In this document: positions 1-8,475 of the stretch, one piece after another
How the letters are laid out: every line of letters begins with the position of its first letter
Position numbering within the stretch: the stretch's first letter is position 1
Source: Streptomyces iranensis
GTDB lineage: Bacteria > Actinomycetota > Actinomycetes > Streptomycetales > Streptomycetaceae
DNA length: 64,000 nt
Assembly (NCBI RefSeq): GCF_017874715.1
Contig: NZ_JAGGLR010000041.1
Span: forward strand, 1-64,000
Direction: 5' to 3'
Made by a program: the position numbers and the translations under genes
The notes under the pieces: generated by a model
Seen by the model: only the letters and a program-made list of their open reading frames with translations
Told to the model about the DNA's origin: nothing
Databases searched by the model: none

Positions 1-38
1 CCGACGAACCCGACCTGCCCACCGAACTCACTGCATAG
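1..38 (+). CDS. possible C-terminal end of a truncated gene
   Basis: One frame from base 3 reads DEPDLPTELTA and ends at TAG (36-38), so the window may open inside the last codons of a plus-strand gene. Eleven residues are too few to identify a family. It could equally be a chance open frame. Confidence 0.2.
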   Translation, partial: DEPDLPTELTA

Positions 39-100
39 CCTCAACAACGGATCACCGAGTGGCCGTCGATACACCACTCCAGCGGACGTGACCGCAGATC

Positions 101-153
101 TCGGGGTCCAGGGGCGGAGCCCCTGGTTACGGGAAGGGGCGGGGAGGGGAAAG
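101..153. repeat. Streptomyces-type dispersed intergenic repeat with hairpin
   Basis: The stretch contains the perfect hairpin CCAGGGGCGGAGCCCCTGG (108-126) followed by a G-rich tail. This motif, a GGGGC-type stem followed by TTACGGGAAGGGGCGGGG, recurs in many Streptomyces intergenic regions (recalled, not searched). It may act as a transcript end for a gene to the left. Confidence 0.5.
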
Positions 154-216
154 GAAAGCATCGCCATGCGGATCCGCCACGTGGTCCGCCGGACACCCCG
201 GCAGGGGCGGGCACAC

Positions 217-253
217 AAAAAGTCCCTCCCCTGCGATCAGGGGAGGGACTTTT
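217..253 (-). terminator. terminator downstream of the tRNA-like gene
   Basis: A 13-bp GC-rich stem (AGTCCCTCCCCTG with CAGGGGAGGGACT) is flanked by A on the left and T on the right, so it can terminate in either direction. On the minus strand it lies just 3' of the tRNA-like gene, the usual arrangement for tRNA genes in this genus. Confidence 0.75.
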
Positions 254-259
254 CCAAGG

Positions 260-328
260 AGCGCCGAGCAGGCCTTGCACCTACATCCCTCGTTTGGAGA
301 CGAGTATCTTTCCTTAGACGACCGACGC
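260..328 (-). tRNA. atypical tRNA-like gene
   Basis: Read on the minus strand, GCGTCGG (328-322) pairs with TCGGCGC (267-261) as a 7-bp acceptor stem with two G-U pairs. A 5-bp T arm (GTAGG/CCTGC) with loop TGCAAGG is present. The anticodon stem CTCG/CGAG encloses an 8-nt loop TCTCCAAA, one base more than usual, and the D arm is weak. No CCA is encoded. The loop offers CCA (Trp) or TCC (Gly) as anticodon, but neither sits in a normal 7-nt loop. A strong terminator follows. It could be a real unusual tRNA or a decaying one. Confidence 0.5.
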
Positions 329-385
329 ATCAACTCCCGCCCTCCAGGGCGGCGTTGCGAGATCAACTGTACCCCATCCGGGGGA

Positions 386-1495
386 TCACAGCCGCCACAG
401 CGGGGCGTCGTACCGCTCGGGCTGAGTCCCGATCAGCAGCGCCCGCAGATCGGCGCGTTGGACACCGCTCAGCCCGAGGATCTCGGTGAGACGGCGGAAG
501 GTGGTGTGGCTGACCCCGCGGGCGCGGGCCTCCTCCGCGAAGCGGGCGACCCCGGCGAGTACGGCCCTGGGCCGGAACGGCCCCTCGGGCGCCGCCCCGA
601 ACCGCGCCGCCTTCTCCCGTTCGTAGTCGATCTCCGAGTAGCCGCAGATCTCCCGGCAGTGCCGCTCGGCCTCGGCCAGTCCGGTGGTGTCGGCGATGGC
701 CCCGGCCAGCCGGTTCCGGCGGAACGCGGTGTCGAGATCCGCCTCGTGGACCACGGCCCCGTCGTCCGTCAGGGGAATGGTGAGCCCCGCGTCCCGTACC
801 TCGCACAGCCCGCGCACCCCCCGCGCCGCGGCCGTGAGCATGCCGGTGGCCTCCGACGGGTGCCATTCCATGACGGGGCCGATGGGCGCGACATCGTCGG
901 CGGTCAGCGTATGGACCACCCGCTCCAGCCGTTCGTGCAGCACCCCCACCGGAATCTCCCCGTCCAACCCGGGCCCGGCGACCAGCAGCCGGATCTCCGC
1001 GTTCACCTGTGCACACGCGGCGAGCGACAGCGCGTCCCCGAGCGGGCTCCGCAGCGTCGGCTCATCGCCGTGCGCGAGGATGTCGCCGCCCACGTCCAGC
1101 AGGTCGATCGACGCCGGGGTCAGGTGCTCGAGCAGCTCCTCCAGCTGCCGGACCATGCCCTCCACGCCGTGGTGGGGGTCGAGCAGGGCGAAGGTGTGCG
1201 GCAGCTCGGCGGCCAGCCGGGGCAGCGTGGACCCGGCGGGGGCCACGGGCTTCGCGTCCTCGGGTACGGCGTACACGCTCGGCGTCAGCGCCCGCAGACC
1301 GGTGAAGTCGGCCGCTGCCCGGGGCCCGGGGACGGGGTCGACGAGCAGCCGGTCCCAGGCGTAGGTCAGGACCACCGCCCGGTCATCGCCCGTCCCGCGC
1401 CCACGCCCACGCCCACGCCCGTACAGGGCCCGGTCGAGCACCGCGGCGGCAACGGCGTCCCCGCCTCCTCCGCCCGCCACGATCAGCCGCGTCAT
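386..1495 (-). CDS. DUF1152 family protein
   Basis: A 369-residue protein opening MTRLIVAGGGGGDAVAAAVL, a glycine-rich nucleotide-binding-like start typical of DUF1152 proteins of Streptomyces. The body keeps family landmarks such as LTYAWDRLLVDPVPGP and DLLDVGGDILAHGDE. The family has no established biochemical role. No signal peptide or membrane segment is visible, so it should be cytosolic. It lies 81 bp downstream of the dehydrogenase gene on the same strand and could be cotranscribed with it. The ATG at 1495 is only weakly preceded by a purine-rich site. Confidence 0.85.
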   Translation of the reverse strand: MTRLIVAGGGGGDAVAAAVLDRALYGRGRGRGRGTGDDRAVVLTYAWDRLLVDPVPGPRAAADFTGLRALTPSVYAVPEDAKPVAPAGSTLPRLAAELPHTFALLDPHHGVEGMVRQLEELLEHLTPASIDLLDVGGDILAHGDEPTLRSPLGDALSLAACAQVNAEIRLLVAGPGLDGEIPVGVLHERLERVVHTLTADDVAPIGPVMEWHPSEATGMLTAAARGVRGLCEVRDAGLTIPLTDDGAVVHEADLDTAFRRNRLAGAIADTTGLAEAERHCREICGYSEIDYEREKAARFGAAPEGPFRPRAVLAGVARFAEEARARGVSHTTFRRLTEILGLSGVQRADLRALLIGTQPERYDAPLWRL

Positions 1496-1576
1496 CCGCC
1501 CAGCGTACGGCGGGAACGGACAATTCCGTCGAACGAGACGCTGTCGTCAGAGCCGCGATCGTCAGAGCCGCGGTCA

Positions 1577-2335
1577 TCAGTGCGCGGTGAGCCCGCCGTC
1601 GACCACGAGCTCCGAGCCGGTGACGAACGACGACTCGTCGCTCGCGAGGAAGAGCATCGCCGGTGCGATCTCGTCCGCCCGGCCGGCGCGGGCCATCGGC
1701 GTCCGCACGATGTCCGGCTGCTGATCGCCCTGCTCGTCCAGGAGGTCCTGGATCATCGGGGTCGCGATCACCCCCGGGTGCAGCGAGTTGACCCGTACGT
1801 TGTCGCGCGCGTACTCGACCGCCGCGGTCTTCGACAGCAGCCGGACGGCGCCCTTCGACGCCTGGTACGCGGCCGCCGCACCGCTGCCCACCAGCCCCAG
1901 CACCGAGGATGTGTTGATCACCGACCCCCTGCCGCTCGCGCGCAACAGCGGCATGGCCGCCTTCATCCCCAGCCAGGTGCCCTTCTGGTTCACCTCGATG
2001 ACGCGGTCCCAGGACGCCTCATCGGTGCCCTCGATGCCCGGCCAGTCCAGGATCCCGGCGATGTTGACCAGCACGTCCAGACGGCCGAAGCGCTCCCGTA
2101 CGGTGGCGATCACGTCGCCCCACGCCTCCGCCGAGGCGACGTCCAGCGTGGCCGAGGCCACCTCGCTGCCGCCGCGCTTCCCGATCCGTTCCTCCAGAGC
2201 CTTCAGGGGTTCTGGGGCCACATCGGTGAGGAGCAGCCGTGCTCCCTCCTGCGCGAAGAGCTCGGCGGTCGCCGCGCCGATCCCGCCCGTCGCTCCGGTG
2301 ATCAGGGCGACCTTGCCGTGCAGACGTCCAGACAT
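1577..2335 (-). CDS. SDR family NAD(P)-dependent oxidoreductase
   Basis: A 252-residue classical short-chain dehydrogenase/reductase. The cofactor motif TGATGGIG is at 13-20, the NAG-like motif VNIAG at 90-94, and the catalytic residues are S143/S144, Y157 and K161 (YQASK). The C-terminal end follows the usual family pattern (FVTGSELVVDGG). Such enzymes oxidise alcohols or reduce ketones with NAD(P)(H); the substrate cannot be read from sequence. I chose the ATG at 2335 because GGAG stands about 8 bases upstream; the longer open frame to 2449 adds low-complexity RDSGRDAGRD translated from small GTCTCGACCC repeats. Confidence 0.93.
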   Translation of the reverse strand: MSGRLHGKVALITGATGGIGAATAELFAQEGARLLLTDVAPEPLKALEERIGKRGGSEVASATLDVASAEAWGDVIATVRERFGRLDVLVNIAGILDWPGIEGTDEASWDRVIEVNQKGTWLGMKAAMPLLRASGRGSVINTSSVLGLVGSGAAAAYQASKGAVRLLSKTAAVEYARDNVRVNSLHPGVIATPMIQDLLDEQGDQQPDIVRTPMARAGRADEIAPAMLFLASDESSFVTGSELVVDGGLTAH

Positions 2336-2516
2336 GGGTGCTCCGTTCCTCGTCTCACTCTCGAGCCGACGACCCGAGACTCGACTCGCGTCTCGACCCG
2401 CGTCTCGACCCGAATCCCGACCCAGTCTGCGCAGGTCAGCGGGGGTCAACCAGGACGCGCGCTGCCTGGGTGCGGCACACCCAGGCAGCGATACGGGAAC
2501 GAGGCCGACGGGCCCG

Positions 2517-3878
2517 TCAGACGGTCTGGGACTTCACCTCGGCCCCCTCCGGCTCCTCCGGCTCGCCCGGCTCCTCCCGACCACCCTTGCGGTCCTTGCG
2601 GACGGCCGGGTTGGTCTCGGGAGCGGCCGCCACGGCGAAGACCGTGACCGCGCCCATGCCGATCAGGAACAGCGCGATCGGCCAGGACGCGTCCGCCCAG
2701 GCGAGCAGCGCGGTGGCGACGATGGGGGAGAACCCGCCGACGATCATCGACGCGAGCTCATGCCCCAGGGCGAGGCCGCTGTAGGCCACCCGGCTGGCGA
2801 AGAGTTCGGTGAAGAACGCCGGCTGGGTGCCGATCATCGCCCCGTGGCCGATGACGACCGCCACGAAGATCGCCACGAAGATCAGCACCGGATTGCGCGA
2901 GTCGAACATCGCGAAGAACGGATAGGCCCAGACGATCACCGCGATCGCGCCCCCGATATACACCGGCCGGCGCCCGATGCGGTCGGAGAGCGCCCCGAAC
3001 ATCGGCATCGCGAACGACTCGCACAACATCCCCACCACGAGCGCGGCCAGCACCACCCCCTTGCCCACCCCGACCTCGGCCGCGTAGGAGAGGCTGAAGG
3101 TGAGGAAGAGATAGCTCGCACCGGTTTCGGCGACCCGCGCCCCGAAGGCGATCAGTATCGACTTGGGGTGGGTGCGGATGACGTCGAGTAGCGGCGGACG
3201 GGACTTCTCCGGTTCCGACTCCGTATCCCGGAACGCCGGCGTCTCCATGATCCGGAGCCGGATCAGCAGTCCGACGGCGGTGAGCAGGATGCCGACCACG
3301 AACGGAATGCGCCATCCCCAGGCGAGGAAGGACTCCTCGGTGGTCACCGACTGGGTCAGCGCGTAGGCGGAGGCGGAGAGGACGAACCCGAGCCCCACCC
3401 CGGTCTGGCTCCAGGCCGAGTAGAAGCCGCGGCGGTGGCTCGGCGCGTGTTCGCTGACGATCAGCACGCCGCCGCCCCACTCACCGCCGACGGCGATGCC
3501 CTGCACGATCCGCAGCGTTATCAGCAGCACCGGCGCCCAGGCCCCGATGGTGGCGTACGTGGGCAGCAGACCGATCAGACAGGTCGCGACGCCCATGATC
3601 ACCAGAGTGGTCACCAGCATCGACTTACGGCCGATCCGGTCACCGAAGTGCCCGAAGATGATGCCGCCCAGCGGCCGGGCGAGGAACCCCACCGCGTTGG
3701 TGCCGAAGGCGGCGATCGTTCCCACCAGCGGATCGAAGGTCGGGAAGAAGAGGGAGTTGAAGACGAGCGCGGCGGCCGTGCCGTAGAGGAAGAAGTCGTA
3801 CCACTCCAATGCGCTACCGAACAAACTTGCGATCGCCGCCTTGCGGACTTCGCGCTGGGGGCCCTTCACGTCTGCCAT
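2517..3878 (-). CDS. MFS transporter, metabolite:H+ symporter type
   Basis: A 453-residue membrane protein with about 12 hydrophobic segments. The N-terminus (ASLFGSALEWYDFFLYG), the FGHFGDRIGRKSML loop between helices 2 and 3 and the RIVQGIAVGGEWGGG motif are characteristic of the metabolite:H+ symporter branch of the major facilitator superfamily (ShiA/ProP/KgtP relatives). These import small organic acids or osmolytes with protons across the cytoplasmic membrane; the substrate is not determinable here. The C-terminus is charged and EPGEPEEPEG-rich. The start at 3878 has GGAGAG 7 bases upstream. The gene ends 181 bp before the SDR gene on the same strand. Confidence 0.92.
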   Translation of the reverse strand: MADVKGPQREVRKAAIASLFGSALEWYDFFLYGTAAALVFNSLFFPTFDPLVGTIAAFGTNAVGFLARPLGGIIFGHFGDRIGRKSMLVTTLVIMGVATCLIGLLPTYATIGAWAPVLLITLRIVQGIAVGGEWGGGVLIVSEHAPSHRRGFYSAWSQTGVGLGFVLSASAYALTQSVTTEESFLAWGWRIPFVVGILLTAVGLLIRLRIMETPAFRDTESEPEKSRPPLLDVIRTHPKSILIAFGARVAETGASYLFLTFSLSYAAEVGVGKGVVLAALVVGMLCESFAMPMFGALSDRIGRRPVYIGGAIAVIVWAYPFFAMFDSRNPVLIFVAIFVAVVIGHGAMIGTQPAFFTELFASRVAYSGLALGHELASMIVGGFSPIVATALLAWADASWPIALFLIGMGAVTVFAVAAAPETNPAVRKDRKGGREEPGEPEEPEGAEVKSQTV

Positions 3879-4164
3879 GTCGGCTCTCCAATGGCCGCTT
3901 CGAATGGGATCAAGACCTGCGGCTCGGGTGTGTTGGGGGATTGTTCGCAGCTGGTTCTCATGGCGGGAATGGCGGCGTTCCGCTCACCGGGACAGGACGC
4001 GAACCGGCGGTCTTAGGCCTCTTGGGAGAGCTGCACCCGTACGCCTCTCACACGTCCCACGTTCGTGGGATTTGCATACTTTCATGCCTTACTCTCCGCT
4101 TCGCCTGGTCACGCCTTCACGGTGGCGGTCCCGTCCAGGGGCCCGTGACGAAGGGAAGACACAC
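3879..4164. promoter_or_regulatory. divergent intergenic region
   Basis: This 286-bp gap separates the divergent transporter and secreted-protein genes and must hold both promoters. I could not assign a convincing -35/-10 pair. Plus-strand open frames crossing it lack ribosome sites and family resemblance. Confidence 0.4.
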
Positions 4165-4701
4165 ATGCGTGGAAGGCTCGTCATCGCTGCCGCGGCATTG
4201 ACCATGGCGCTGACGCCAGGCGTCGCGTCGGCGACACAGGACGGCGACGACCAGACGACCGGCTCTTACAGCGCCGAGGCGACCATGCCGCAGGGCTCCG
4301 AGGGGACCGAGTCCCACGGCTCCGGGGCGACCGGTTCCGTCAACTCCGAGGCGACGGCTTCCCAGAGCGACGAGACGACTGGTGCCCAGAGCGACGAGAC
4401 GACTGGTGCTCAGAGCTCAGAGGTGCCCGCTTCCCACGAAGCCTCCGGTCCCGACGAGGGCGTGCCCGGCTACGAGGTGGTCACCCTGCCCAATAAGAAC
4501 GTCCCGAACTTCCAGCGGCGCACGGTGTACTGCCCGCCTGGGAAGAAGGTCATCGGCGGCGGTGCTGAGGCCCGGGGCGACAGCGCCATCCTCGTCGGCA
4601 GCTTCCCCACCGATGACGCACGGGGCTGGATCGGGCTGGGCCGCCAGACCACCACCGACAACGTGGGCATCAGCGTCTTCGCCATCTGCGCCAACGTCTG
4701 A
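4165..4701 (+). CDS. secreted Ser/Thr/Glu-rich protein of unknown function
   Basis: A 178-residue protein with a signal peptide (MRGRLVIAAAALTMALTPGV, then ASA cleavage near residue 23). A linker of imperfect repeats (SDETTGAQ twice, then related SEAT/SSEV units) leads to a compact C-terminal domain from about residue 105, containing the YCPPGKKVIGGGAEARGD segment. A similar VxCPxGKxVxGGG domain occurs in many secreted Streptomyces hypotheticals. The start is supported by GGAAG 8 bases upstream. A hairpin terminator follows the stop. Confidence 0.8.
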   Translation: MRGRLVIAAAALTMALTPGVASATQDGDDQTTGSYSAEATMPQGSEGTESHGSGATGSVNSEATASQSDETTGAQSDETTGAQSSEVPASHEASGPDEGVPGYEVVTLPNKNVPNFQRRTVYCPPGKKVIGGGAEARGDSAILVGSFPTDDARGWIGLGRQTTTDNVGISVFAICANV

Positions 4702-4752
4702 TCGTTCATGCGGGACAAGGGCGCCCCCGTGGGCGCCGCAGGCAAGGAAGAA

Positions 4753-4780
4753 GCCCCCTCCGGATGCACCGGGAGGGGGC
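4753..4780. terminator. bidirectional terminator between convergent genes
   Basis: The stem GCCCCCTCCGG/CCGGGAGGGGGC lies between the convergent secreted-protein gene and lipoprotein gene and can serve both. Confidence 0.75.
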
Positions 4781-4835
4781 TGTGCCCTGGTGGGAGCGTC
4801 GGTGGCCGGGGCCGACCGACCGTCCGCGCCGAGGC

Positions 4836-5510
4836 TTATTCCGGCGTGCTGACCGGGCTGACGAAGGTCCCCGGGTGGGTGGCGCCCGACTGGTCCAGCA
4901 GCGCACCGCCGTACGGCCAGTCCAGCGAGAGGTTCGTCTCCTCGTTCGGCGGGGTGATCACGACCTGGTCCGGCGCGAACTTCTTGTCGTCGTCGCGGGT
5001 TGACGCCAGGAAGGTGATGTCGAAGGTGACCCGCCCGCCGGCGTCGACCCGGACCGGCTTCGGCTTGTCGTCGGTGCGCCGCAGGTCCCAGGTCTGGCCG
5101 TGCTCGGTCTGGAGCTGGACGCCCGGGAAGCCGACCATGGTGCAGTCGGTGCTACCGGTGTTCTTCAGCACCACCCGGGCGGTCTGCTGCCCGTCGTACT
5201 CCATGTCCGGACCGCCCTCGAAGTTCGACCACGCGGCCTCCAGGTGGTCGCTGGTGCAGCGGCTCGCCGACGAGGAGCCGCCCGAGGCGCTGCCCGCCTT
5301 GGCGTCGATGTCCTCGCCGGAGCCACCGGTCGAGCCCGAGCCACCGCCAGAGCCCCCCGACGTGCCGTTCGCGGTCGCCGACGGCGAGCCCCCCTTGGCG
5401 TCGCTGTCGGATTCGCCGCCTCCGCAGGCCGTGAGCGAGAACGCGGCAGCGGCGATCAGCGAGGCGACGGCGACGGTGCGGGTGCGGCGGAGAACGGTCG
5501 TGCGCGACAT
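4836..5510 (-). CDS. DUF4232 domain lipoprotein
   Basis: A 224-residue exported protein. The signal peptide ends in the lipobox LTAC (about residues 25-28), so it should be anchored to the outer face of the membrane by a lipidated cysteine. A Gly/Ser-rich linker to about residue 80 precedes a DUF4232 domain starting RCTSDHLEAAW, with the typical VVLKNTGSTDCTMVGFPGVQL segment. DUF4232 is a beta-sandwich-like domain of unknown role common in actinobacterial lipoproteins. Confidence 0.88.
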   Translation of the reverse strand: MSRTTVLRRTRTVAVASLIAAAAFSLTACGGGESDSDAKGGSPSATANGTSGGSGGGSGSTGGSGEDIDAKAGSASGGSSSASRCTSDHLEAAWSNFEGGPDMEYDGQQTARVVLKNTGSTDCTMVGFPGVQLQTEHGQTWDLRRTDDKPKPVRVDAGGRVTFDITFLASTRDDDKKFAPDQVVITPPNEETNLSLDWPYGGALLDQSGATHPGTFVSPVSTPE

Positions 5511-5707
5511 GGGATCCCCCCAGGGATGGTTGACGTGTGGGCCGAGGACGCGGTGCGTTGTCCACGGTGCGTTCCGCGTCCTGGGAACAACCTTGTTCGC
5601 CGCCGCTGCCGATCGGCTAACCCACGGCTAACACGCCGCTGTCGCACTCAACGCGATGGCCCCGAAGCCCTCCCCGGACAAGGAAGAAGCTCCGGTGAGG
5701 GCTGCGG
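5511..5707. other. intergenic flank ending in a degenerate terminator hairpin
   Basis: No gene is supported. At 5665-5706 an imperfect hairpin (AGCCCTCCCCGGA with TCCGGTGAGGGCT) precedes the partial tRNA-Phe copy. It resembles the hairpin found next to the intact tRNA-Phe (14281-14308) and probably is the original tRNA terminator displaced by integration. Confidence 0.5.
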
Positions 5708-5752
5708 TGGCTGGGGCCGGGGTCGAACCGGCGACCTTCCGCTTTTCAGGCG
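5708..5752 (-). repeat. partial tRNA-Phe 3' copy (attachment-site remnant)
   Basis: These 45 bases are identical to the 3' part of the intact tRNA-Phe (14331-14375), from the acceptor end through the T arm to the anticodon loop, then diverge. The missing 5' half rules out a working tRNA. A direct repeat of a tRNA 3' end is the classic scar of tyrosine-integrase insertion. The right flank contains short repeats such as CCGTCAG, like integrase arm sites. Confidence 0.8.
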
Positions 5753-6071
5753 AGTTGATCAGGCGCAGTGGATCACGCTCCGGCCTGGGAAGGTTCCAGG
5801 CTGACGGCCCGTGGTGTGCCGCTGTTGACCGTGGTTGTCCGCCGCCGTTGCCGTCAGACTGCCGTCAGGCGAAAGGTGTTGGCGGACCGAGGTTGAGGTG
5901 GTTGCTTCACTTCCCTGGAGTCCGGTGCCGTGGATGTCAGCCGGAGCCAGCGTTTCTTGCGGAACCTGCGTTTCATTCCCTCGGCTTCCTTCTTCTTACG
6001 CTATGCCACGCCGCACGCGGACCACGGACCACGGACGCTGACACCATCTCTGTCTTGGCCGCGCGCCACAC

Positions 6072-6350
6072 CTAGTAGAGAAGGCCGCGCTGATCTATCA
6101 GCACTCCGACGAGGAGCGCCAGTTCGAGCCGCTCCAGGGCCATGAACATGAAGAAGCCCCGCCCTCCGAAAACGTCTTGTGTCCGCAGACCTCCGCCGTG
6201 CGGGTTTCCGCGTCCGACGTCGATGGCGTCGCTGCCCAGGACCGTCAGCTGTTCAGCCAAGCGCTCCACCTCGGCCACGACTTCGTGCGGCAGGCCGCCT
6301 ACGACGTGCTCGGCATCGGGGTCGTAGTCCCAGGTCCAGTTATCGCTCAC
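6072..6350 (-). CDS. small hypothetical protein, candidate toxin partner
   Basis: A 92-residue protein (GTG start) beginning MSDNWTWDYDPDAEHVVGG with a middle part EVVAEVERLAEQLTVLG. It resembles short Streptomyces proteins that look like RelE/ParE-type toxins in size and in the GGLR...GGRGFFMFM pattern, but I cannot assign the fold with certainty. The start overlaps the stop of the upstream DUF6247 gene (GTGA), so the two are translated together, as in toxin-antitoxin pairs. Confidence 0.65.
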   Translation of the reverse strand: MSDNWTWDYDPDAEHVVGGLPHEVVAEVERLAEQLTVLGSDAIDVGRGNPHGGGLRTQDVFGGRGFFMFMALERLELALLVGVLIDQRGLLY

Positions 6351-6700
6351 ACGGAGATCTCGCGCTGCGCCACGTCTGTGATCTGTCGCATCTCGGCGAG
6401 TGCGGAGCGCAGGGCCTCGCGGTCCGTTGCTTCTTCCGCTGCGGCTTCCAGTTCACGCAGGCGGGCCGCTCGCGCGGGGTAGCGCTCGATGGCGACGAAT
6501 TCTCCCCACCACAGCAGGAAGGTGCGCAGCGGAGCGATAGTGCTCTGAGTGGCGGCTTGTTCGACCACGCGGTCGAGGTGTTCGGCGAAGGAAGGCAACT
6601 GGGCGGGGGCGATCTGGGCGACGGCTGCGCGGAGCGCTGCCGGAGTGAGCGCCGGCATGGAGATCAGGGGCCCGCCGGGAGCAGAGGGCTGCTCGGCCAT
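6347..6700 (-). CDS. DUF6247 family protein, candidate antitoxin
   Basis: A 117-residue protein matching the DUF6247 pattern (ALRAAVAQIAPAQLPSFAEH followed by PLRTFLLWWGEFVAIERYP). The family is found next to small toxin-like genes in Streptomyces. The C-terminal half is a predicted charged helix (RAARLRELEAAAEEATDRE). CAGGAG lies about 9 bases before the ATG. Coupled to the downstream 92-residue gene. An antitoxin role is inferred only from position and size. Confidence 0.7.
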   Translation of the reverse strand: MAEQPSAPGGPLISMPALTPAALRAAVAQIAPAQLPSFAEHLDRVVEQAATQSTIAPLRTFLLWWGEFVAIERYPARAARLRELEAAAEEATDREALRSALAEMRQITDVAQREISV

Positions 6701-6884
6701 CGGAACGTCTCCTGGGCGGCGGTCTGAGTGATCATCGTGAGCATGGCCGTTGTCGCGGACGCTGGGCTGAGCCTACGCCCGCGCCTGGTCCGCCACACAA
6801 CACCCGATGCGTCTCGATCGCTTTGGCCCAAGTGTGATCGCGCTGTGCTGGAGCTTGGTGCGTCGCCGGGAGTCGCCGGAGACG

Positions 6885-6923
6885 CCAGCGGCCCGGGGCA
6901 ACAAAGAAGCCCCGGGCCGCTGG
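6885..6923 (-). terminator. hairpin terminator next to tRNA-Gly fragment
   Basis: A 14-bp perfect stem (CCAGCGGCCCGGGG with CCCCGGGCCGCTGG) with an 11-nt loop lies just 3' of the minus-strand tRNA-Gly fragment. The pair looks like the tail of a tRNA gene carried along with its terminator. Confidence 0.7.
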
Positions 6924-6938
6924 CCTGGGGCTTCTGTC

Positions 6939-6988
6939 TGGAGCGGGTGACGGGAATCGAACCCGCGCTCTGAGCTTGGGAAGCTGCG
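6939..6988 (-). pseudogene. tRNA-Gly(CCC) 3' fragment
   Basis: The minus strand reads GCAGCTTCCCAAGCTC, then GCGGGTTCGATTCCCG and ACCCGCTCCA: anticodon loop TTCCCAA, T arm and acceptor end of a tRNA-Gly(CCC) including CCA. The 5' acceptor strand and D arm are absent and the anticodon stem is altered on one side, so it is not functional. It is likely an attachment-site remnant of another integrated element. Confidence 0.65.
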
Positions 6989-7220
6989 GCTCTTTGAAGT
7001 CGGGTCGGTCGCTGAGATGGGCAAACGACCCGGGCGATGTCCCGTCGCGCTTGGCGGTTGCCCCAGACTCGGTATCGATCTAGCACACCTCGGGCTACGT
7101 AGCGTCTCCTGCTCACAGTCCCGCTGTTCCCGACCTGCTTCCGTATGCGCTCTTCTTCCGATTCGCACGCGATGGTGGCGCGGACATGGCAGCCTATGAA
7201 CGGCAACGAAAGGACCAGAG

Positions 7221-7517
7221 ATGCCCATTCTTTTCTTCGCCGCCGCTGGTGCCCTCTTTGCAGGCGGAGCTGGCGGAGGGCGGTACCTGTGGAAGCGTGG
7301 TCTACAAGAAGCGGCCAAGCGCTTGCAGTATCAGGACGCCGAGGCCGCGAAGCAGGCGCTTAGGGATGCCATCGACCTTGCTGACCTCCGTAGCAAGGCG
7401 CAAGAGGCAGGCCTGGACCCGGATGAGGTCGTTGCCGGATACGAGACATTGCGAGACTCACAGTTGTCTCCTGAGGACGTACTCAAGAGGCTGCGCGAGG
7501 CTGCCATCACCGGCTAA
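7221..7517 (+). CDS. small membrane-anchored hypothetical protein
   Basis: A 98-residue protein with an N-terminal hydrophobic, glycine-rich segment (MPILFFAAAGALFAGGAGGG) and a helical charged remainder (EAAKRLQYQDAEAAKQALRD; LSPEDVLKRLREAA). No family recognised. AAGGA lies about 8 bases upstream of the ATG. It sits alone among decayed sequences in the left integrated segment. Confidence 0.55.
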   Translation: MPILFFAAAGALFAGGAGGGRYLWKRGLQEAAKRLQYQDAEAAKQALRDAIDLADLRSKAQEAGLDPDEVVAGYETLRDSQLSPEDVLKRLREAAITG

Positions 7518-7841
7518 GCAGCTCTGCCCCGCCATACGAATCTCGCATCCAACTGTTCGTGGGCGGCTGTTACTCACGGGGCAAGCAGGCTCACTTGGGC
7601 CTGGTGGTAGCTCCCTGGCCAGCGGGCGGAAACCCAGAGAGCGTCTGCGCACGGTTCCGGAAGGCCCTCGGGTTCCAGGAAAAGTGGCTGGTCAGGGCCT
7701 TATAGGTGCCGGGCTGTGCCACTGCTATCCACAAATAGGCCATGGTCGGCCGACTACCGATCTCACGGGGTTTCTCCGTCATCCTGGCTGAACATACGGA
7801 AACGGTCCTGAACCTGCTGTATCTCGGGGTGGCTGCCGTCC
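7518..7841. other. no gene seen
   Basis: Open frames here lack ribosome sites, consistent codon use or family resemblance. It is probably decayed sequence of the left integrated segment. Confidence 0.4.
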
Positions 7842-8241
7842 TCACGCATGACTCGCATGGTCAACAGGTGAAATACATGCAGGCGGCCTTACTCCGGTCC
7901 AGTGCTGTGTGCATGTTGCCTTCTGGGCCGGGGTGGTCGGGCCGATCCTCGCCTTGGTATTTAGGTCCCAGGCCAAACCGGCGACTCTAGCCTTCGCCAG
8001 AGGTTCTCCGACGGCCGCGGCAAGCCACACGACGTCCTCGTGCCATGCCATTGTGATACGGGCGGGGGTCGTGGAGTTGACTAATGTGATCAGCACGAAT
8101 CTGCCGGTCTGCTTGTCGCCCTTGTGCCTCAATCTGCAGCTTCATCTGTGATCGAGCAAAGAAGCCTGATACCCCGGCTGCCGCTGCTGTACCCATGGCG
8201 CCAACGGCTGCGCCAAGTAGTGCTGCAAGACCCGCATCCAT
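7842..8241 (-). pseudogene. frameshifted small membrane protein gene
   Basis: One minus frame starts MDAGLAALLGAAVGAMGTAA with a transmembrane segment and GFFARSQMKLQIEAQGRQAD, then degenerates near 8060. A second frame continues with ARITMAWHEDVVWLAAAVGE, which looks like the remainder of the same protein. A single frameshift joining them would restore an N-terminally anchored hypothetical protein. Family unknown. Confidence 0.35.
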
Positions 8242-8475
8242 GCTCTGAGTCTGAAGCATCCGTGCCTGGCATGTCCCGCACATCCGAGGTCGGCGGGGTC
8301 TCAGTGACGAGTCAACCTGGTCCCGCTGACGTGTCCCCTCGATGCGAACTACGGGCGGGGAAGTGGCAAGGTCTGCTGGGCTGCTCTCTGCATCAGACTG
8401 CTTGCGGTTCAGGAGGCCGGGAGCAACGGCGAGCGAAGCGAGTCCTTGAAAAATGAGGTAGAGATATCCGTAAGG

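Noticed and set aside
275-2647. 790-residue plus-strand open frame
   Set aside because: Antisense to the DUF1152 and SDR genes, and it runs through the tRNA-like gene; low-complexity composition.
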